Of a stretch of 64,000 nt of DNA, positions 59,041 to 64,000 are shown piece after piece. Positions within the stretch are counted from its first letter, which is position 1. Every line of letters starts with the position of its first letter. The translations under genes and the position numbers were made by a program. Location: NCBI GenBank assembly GCA_916048095.2, contig OU696592.1, forward strand, positions 3,967,427-4,031,426, in the 5' to 3' direction. This DNA comes from Sacculina carcini (Eukaryota > Arthropoda > Thecostraca > Sacculinidae). A model generated the notes under the pieces. The model saw only the letters and a list, made by a program, of their open reading frames with translations. It did not search any database and was not told the DNA's origin.

Positions 59041-59540
59041 TTGTGAATGCGAGATGCGAGCTGCCGCAGACAAAACGAAAATCGGCAGTGTTTGGCGGAA
59101 AACGGGAACGACGGAAAATCCTTCGACAAACAAACAAAAAAAGTCCTCAAACAGACACAAATGACCTCAATTACCTTGGAAATGACCTCGGAGATCAACA
59201 AAACTAAGCCTATGACCTTCTTGCATCCATTTTACCCCTAGGGACCAATTTTCATCAAAATCGGTCCAGTGGTTCAGAAAGAGATTGGGTAAACAGACAC
59301 AAATGACCTTTATGACCTTGAAAATGACCTCGGAGGTCATCAAAACCTATCCTATGACCTTCTTGCATCCATTTTACCGCTAGGGACTAAGTTTCATCAA
59401 AATCGGTCCAGTGGCTTAGGAGGAGATATGGTAAACAGACACAAATGATCTCAATGACCTTGAAAATGACCTCGGAGGTCAACAAAACCCAACCTATGAC
59501 CTTCTTGGCCTACGCTTCCGTTACCACGTTTCGTTAATAT
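59041..59540 (+). repeat. 142-bp array and flank, unit 1
   Basis: 59041-59150 is the inverted match of 50961-51060. 59160-59530 is the 142-bp array (about 2.6 units) in the opposite orientation to 50560-50960. It ends at the truncated start of LINE-E. Confidence 0.9.
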
Positions 59541-59544
59541 AAAA

Positions 59545-61008
59545 ACTTTCATACTGATCTTTTTTTCTCGGGCTTATCATCTCGACTGCCATTCCATATA
59601 TTTTGTACTCTATCTCCAGACGAGGTATACACTCAATTCAAAATTGGCCTCTCAGAAATCAATGATCGTCTGTTTCCTTTAGTCTCACGCTTCCGCTCAA
59701 ACACTCACACACCATGGCTTAATGCTGAGCTTCTCACCCGAAAACGGTCCCAACGGCGTTCAGAAAGAGCGTGGCGCCGCACTCGTTCCGCTTGCTAGTG
59801 GTCCGATTTATGTACTGCTCGAACCGCATACATTGCTGCTCTTTCTGAGGCTAAACGCTCTCACTACATAACTAAATTGTCTTCACTGTCCAAGTCGCAA
59901 AAACCACTCTGGTCCACAATCAATAATATTTCCGGTCGTAGCTCCACTAGCATAAATTGTTCCGTTACTGCATCTGAGCTCTGTACATTTTTTGCTAATA
60001 AAGTCAAGTCTGCCCATGCTAGTATCCCTATGTCCAGCTGTGTCATCAATCATACCGTTTCATCTTCCACTTTTTCTGATTTAATCATGTTGATCTATGA
60101 TATTCTTGCTCTCCTTGCCTCAGTTAAAATTTCATCCTCCCCAGCCGACCCAATTGATTTTAAGGCCATCTCTCATTCTGTTATATTATTTGCTCCTTAT
60201 TTCTTGCATATGATAAACCTCTCACTTCTCCATGGTTGTTTCCTACCAGAAAAACATGCAATTGTCTACCCTATATTGAAAAAACCCACATTCAACCCAT
60301 CTGAGTGCAACAATTACCGACCAATTTCTATCATTAGCCTAACTTCGAAATTATTAGAATCTGTGATATTTTCACAGATCTCTCCTTTAATAAATAGTGT
60401 TCTGGATCCCCACCAGTCTGGCTTTAGACCCGCCCATTCAACAGAAAACGTTATCACATCAGTTGCCCAAACCGTATTTTCTCAATTCTCATACCGTAAT
60501 TCCGTAGTATTAGTGCTGCTGGACATGTCATCGGCCTTTGATCTAGTCAGACATGATATTCTCCTCGATGACCTATCTCACATCGGCCTTACTTCTACGG
60601 CTCTTTCACTTATGCGTTCCTATCTCACTGACCGGTCCTTCTCTGTAAAATTCAACTCACTGTTATCTGATCCAGTTCCTCTAATTTCAGGTGTCCCCCA
60701 GGGTTCTATCCTTGGTCCCACTCTCTTCAATTTATATATGTCCTCATTGTGCCCCATATTAAAACGTTATCCTGTGTCATTTCATGTATATGCTGATGAC
60801 ATACAGCTAATATGTCCACTCACATCTTTAGATCATTCTTTCATCAATGCTATGCTCTCTGATATTGTCTCATGGGCTGCATCTCGTTGTCTTTTAATAA
60901 ATAAATCCAAAACTGAGTTCCTGTCGCTGCATCCTCCTCGACTTTCCCCTCCTCTGCTTTCTTTCCCAGTCCGATCCTCTGTTCGTGATTTGGGTATTGT
61001 GCTGGATT
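59545..61008 (+). pseudogene. LINE-E endonuclease-RT linker and reverse transcriptase
   Basis: Same LINE as LINE-D. The linker (FPLVSRFRSNTHTPWLNAEL near 59690) ends at a TAG near 59795 that LINE-D shares. The next frame is open through RT without an ATG start: NYRPISIISLTSKLLES (~60315), LLDMSSAFDLVRHDIL (~60520), LISGVPQGSILGPTLFNLY (~60690), HVYADDIQLICP (~60785) and VRDLGIVLD (~61000), where LTR element D follows. The DMSSAFD motif is intact here, unlike in LINE-D. The RT C-terminus is missing from this locus. Confidence 0.88.
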
Positions 61009-63204
61009 TGTGCAGGAGCGATGCGCAGCGTATCCACACAGATCAACGTTGGCGTGTTAACTGCGTGTATTCTCAGGGAAAAAAACCTAATCAGCTTTAC
61101 ATGACGTGGCATGACCTAGGTCATGACACGTCATGTCACATACACGCTTATATATTCAAAACAATAAAAAGAAAATACATTAACAAAAAAGAATCAAATA
61201 AATATTGCAAAAAGAATATAAATTTACAAAGGATTAATCAAAATTATCAACTTACCAAAACAATAACAAACAAACAAGGTGATACAATCCTAACGCAGAC
61301 AAATCAAAACAAGGTAACGCAAAAGTTACGCGAAAACTAAAACATAGATAAATGACAGACGTAACAAGGAAAGCAAATATTATATACTAAACTTTGGAAA
61401 TTATACAAACGCAATACACACCTTCCCCCTTGGAGAACGGAGTTCAAATAGACATCAATGACAATTACAATGATAATTAGCTAAACATCGATGCGTTTTA
61501 ACACTCAAATTGCCAAAGAATAATACAGAAATGTTTGAACACACACATACACAATCTGCAATTGAAATACCTAAGCACACGCACAGACGATGAATAAACC
61601 ACATCATACAAGATAACTGATCCTACAAAGATCACAAACATCACAGTAATTCTGTCAAAATCACAGTGAAACAGAACAATACACAGCAACACTAACAAAT
61701 TAATTGTACAATACACGTTCTAAAAATATTTATAATCTGGCTTGGTCCGAAAACGAACCGATCTTCCCGATCTTGTCGTGGTGGTCGTGATAATCTCCGG
61801 CACAGCGTCGGTTGAATTTTCACGTTTCCGGCGGTCCTCACCACCAGCATCCGCGACATCAGCAGCTTTGTTCGCGCCATTACCTCCTACAACAGCTGGC
61901 TGGCGACAAACAGAATCTGGCAAGTACGACGGTTTCAGTCGATCTATAGAGACAGTTTTCTGTTCACCAGACGGAAGCTCCAGCGAAAATACTTTTGGTG
62001 ATCGGCGAACGACGCGGAATGGCCCTGTGTACGGCGCCTCTAGCGGACGACGGACGCGGTCCACTCGTACCCACACGTGTGTACAGGTCTGCAAATCATG
62101 CGGAACATACGTCGGCGGCACTGATGTAGTTCGACCGTCACCGAGAGATGAGAAGTCAATTTGATTGTCGTCGCTGCTGTCGGTCAGTGTGCGCCGATCG
62201 CTGACTATAAAAAGCGCTGACGAGCGGTTTGTGGTCGCTAAATAACACCACATGTTGTCCCTCAATGGTGTGTCGGAAGTGCTGTACGGAGAGGTACGCA
62301 GCTAATAACTCCCGATCAAACACAGAATATCGACGCTGGGTATCGGTCAATTTCCGACTGAAAAACTCCAACGGCTGAGGTGTTCCATCAACAAGTTGGT
62401 TCAGGACACTTCCGATGGCACTACTGGATGCGTCTGTAACAATTTCGTATGTTGTGGCAGTCGGCAATGGATGATGCAATAACACCGAATCGCAGAGGGC
62501 CTGTTTGGCGGCGCAAAAAGACAACATATCTGGTTCGGACCACTCAAGTTGTTTGCTGTTCGGTTGTGTACGGAGCATTTCCGATAAAGGAAAGACAACA
62601 TCCGCGTATTTCGGTATCATGCGTCGATACCATCCCAACATGCCGAGAAAACGCCTGAGACCGGCATAGTCTTGAGGTCTCTCAAAATCTTTGACCGCCT
62701 GTACTTTTTGCTCACGCGGCCTGATGCCAGTCGGCGTGACGGAATAGCCAAGGACGTCAAGACTTGAACATTCAAATTGACATTTACAAATATTCAGACG
62801 AAGGTTGTTACGAGCTAACAGAGAAAACACAATATTCAAATGTTTGCGATGAGTGGCATGATCGGGAGAAAATATAAGACCATCGTCCAAGTACCAAAAG
62901 CAAAAATCGAGGTGTCCAAAAATGTTATTAATGAAGCGTTGGAACGTAGCTGGCGCATTACGAAGACCAAGGGGCATCGTGGTGAACTCATATAACCCGA
63001 AAGGTGTTGTCATGGCCGTTTTTTCTATATCTCTTGTACTCATGGGAACCTGATGATATGCATTCTTCAAGTCAAGTTTAGTGAAACACGTACTTCCGCA
63101 CAGATTCTTTGACGCATCATAAAGATGGGGCAATGGAAACCTGTCCGGTTTCGTAGACGTGCAGCTTTGTCTGGCCGCAAACCAGATCCAAAGCTGCATA
63201 CCCC
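61009..63204 (-). mobile_element. LTR retrotransposon D, unit 2 (fossil)
   Basis: Copy of 56405-58600 produced by the tandem duplication, with the same parts: LTR at 61009-61420, integrase tail near 61910-62030, RNase H near 62220-62450 and RT near 62890-63160. Broken to the same extent as unit 1, which shows that the damage is older than the duplication. Confidence 0.9.
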
Positions 63205-63458
63205 CAATTCGGCCTTGATATCCTAAACCAACTACACATTATGGACAGATTACATAAGAGGGTAAAGAAGAAGCAAAATGATGAAATAATTTGGGACCAG
63301 AAGATGCACATAGCAATAAGTTATGATGCTTATATTGTCTAGTACCTCACACACAAAATCAACCCGACACAAACTCAACCCCAAGCTAGTGATCATTTTT
63401 GACGTATAAGAGGAGGTACGCATTCTTCGTCCTCACGCTTGACTCGCTGATGAGGGAC

Positions 63459-64000
63459 ATGATGAGGCCGAATCCGCGGGATGAGGCTGAATCCGCGGGA
63501 TAAGGCCGAATCCGCGGGATGAGGGGCGAATCCGCGGGATCGGGATGAGGCCGAATCCGCGGGATGAGGCCGGCGGGGGGAGATGACTGTCTCTTTTTAA
63601 TTTCTTTTGGTTTTTCCTTCTTCGAAGATTTCTTTTGAAGATTGTTGTGAATGCGAGATGCGAGCTGCCGCCGACAAAACGAAAATCGGCAGTGTTTGGC
63701 GGAAAACGGGAACGACGGAAAATCCTTCGACAAACAAACAAAAAAAGTCCTCAAACAGACACAAATGACCTCAATTACCTTGGAAATGACCTCGGAGATC
63801 AACAAAACTAAGCCTATGACCTTCTTGCATCCATTTTACCCCTAGGGACCAATTTTCATCAAAATCGGTCCAGTGGTTCAGAAAGAGATTGGGTAAACAG
63901 ACACAAATGACCTTTATGACCTTGAAAATGACCTCGGAGGTCATCAAAACCTATCCTATGACCTTCTTGCATCCATTTTACCGCTAGGGACTAAGTTTCA
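63459..64000. repeat. minisatellite and 142-bp array, unit 2
   Basis: 63459-63569 repeats the AATCCGCGGGATGAGGCCG minisatellite. 63645-63764 repeats the flank, and the 142-bp array runs from about 63764 to the window end. The array here is cut by the window edge. Confidence 0.9.

Larger units (their letters stand above)
56076..60679. repeat. 4,604-bp tandem duplication, unit 1
   Basis: Everything from TCTAATTTCAGGTGTCCC at 56076 recurs at 60680 with a constant offset of 4,604. Only about five to ten single-base differences were noticed in the 3.3 kb of unit 2 available. The unit begins and ends within the LINE-E reverse transcriptase. The left edge is joined to LINE-F. Confidence 0.93.
60680..64000. 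repeat. 4,604-bp tandem duplication, unit 2 (runs off the window)
   Basis: Direct repeat of 56076-59396. Its left edge is contiguous with the upstream half of LINE-E, so this is the ancestral arrangement, and unit 1's left edge at 56076 is the new joint. More units may follow beyond 64000. Confidence 0.92.

Overview
This window is eukaryotic, almost certainly from an invertebrate animal. It has no operons, ribosome-binding sites or dense genes. It does have long CA/GT microsatellites, three non-LTR retrotransposon lineages, Ty3/gypsy-like LTR fossils, a Penelope-like fragment and large AT-rich repeat blocks. I found no convincing host gene, tRNA, rRNA or CRISPR array. The species cannot be fixed from the sequence.

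Layout. 1-3842: pol and probable 3' LTR of a broken LTR element. 5088-6135: a composite repeat 'S' (SINE-like head, gag-like remnant, start of a 19-bp array), joined to a second LTR fossil on the minus strand (to 8569). 9544-11130: first copy of an interspersed repeat 'R'. 11302-12300: a 45-bp minisatellite followed by a 19-bp minisatellite. 13561-30650: a very AT-rich block built from dozens of related modules carrying CCCGCCCGTCGTGCGG-like cores. It contains a nearly perfect 2,553-bp tandem duplication (21449-26555) and a foldback element (15414-15627). 30862-33175: LINE-A (minus). 33187-37040: LINE-B (plus), head-to-head with LINE-A. 37041-39010: second R copy, split by a 945-bp solo LTR. 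39216-41308: second S copy, another 19-bp array and a LINE-A scrap. 41309-42520: third R copy. 42525-44800: second AT block. 44796-47900: LINE-C, with an intact PHD plus zinc-knuckle ORF1. 48150-50560: LINE-D (minus). 50560-51317: a 142-bp array and an intact foldback element. 51318-53320: third AT block. 53320-53973: Penelope-like GIY-YIG fragment with an inverted duplication. 54060-55437: fourth R copy. 55438-56075: LINE-F. 56076-64000: a 4,604-bp tandem duplication whose unit holds LINE-E, an LTR element inserted in it, a 20-21-bp minisatellite and the 142-bp array.

The parts do not work together as a pathway; this is a layered repeat landscape. LINE-B, C, D and E share one reverse-transcriptase lineage (CR1/L2-like by motif). 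LINE-A and LINE-F are two further lineages. Several blocks were copied as DNA, not by retrotransposition, because copies share the same composite junctions and the same in-frame stop.

The most unusual signal is repeated inversion of DNA between hairpin arms. The 30-nt loop of the foldback element is exactly reverse-complemented between its two copies. A 38-bp imperfect palindrome in an LTR is likewise exactly reverse-complemented between the two tandem units. The AT-rich module family, whose copies begin inside one another's TA-rich tails, is the best candidate for an undescribed repeat system. All coordinates and matches were read by eye; family names are from motif recognition and were not checked against any database.
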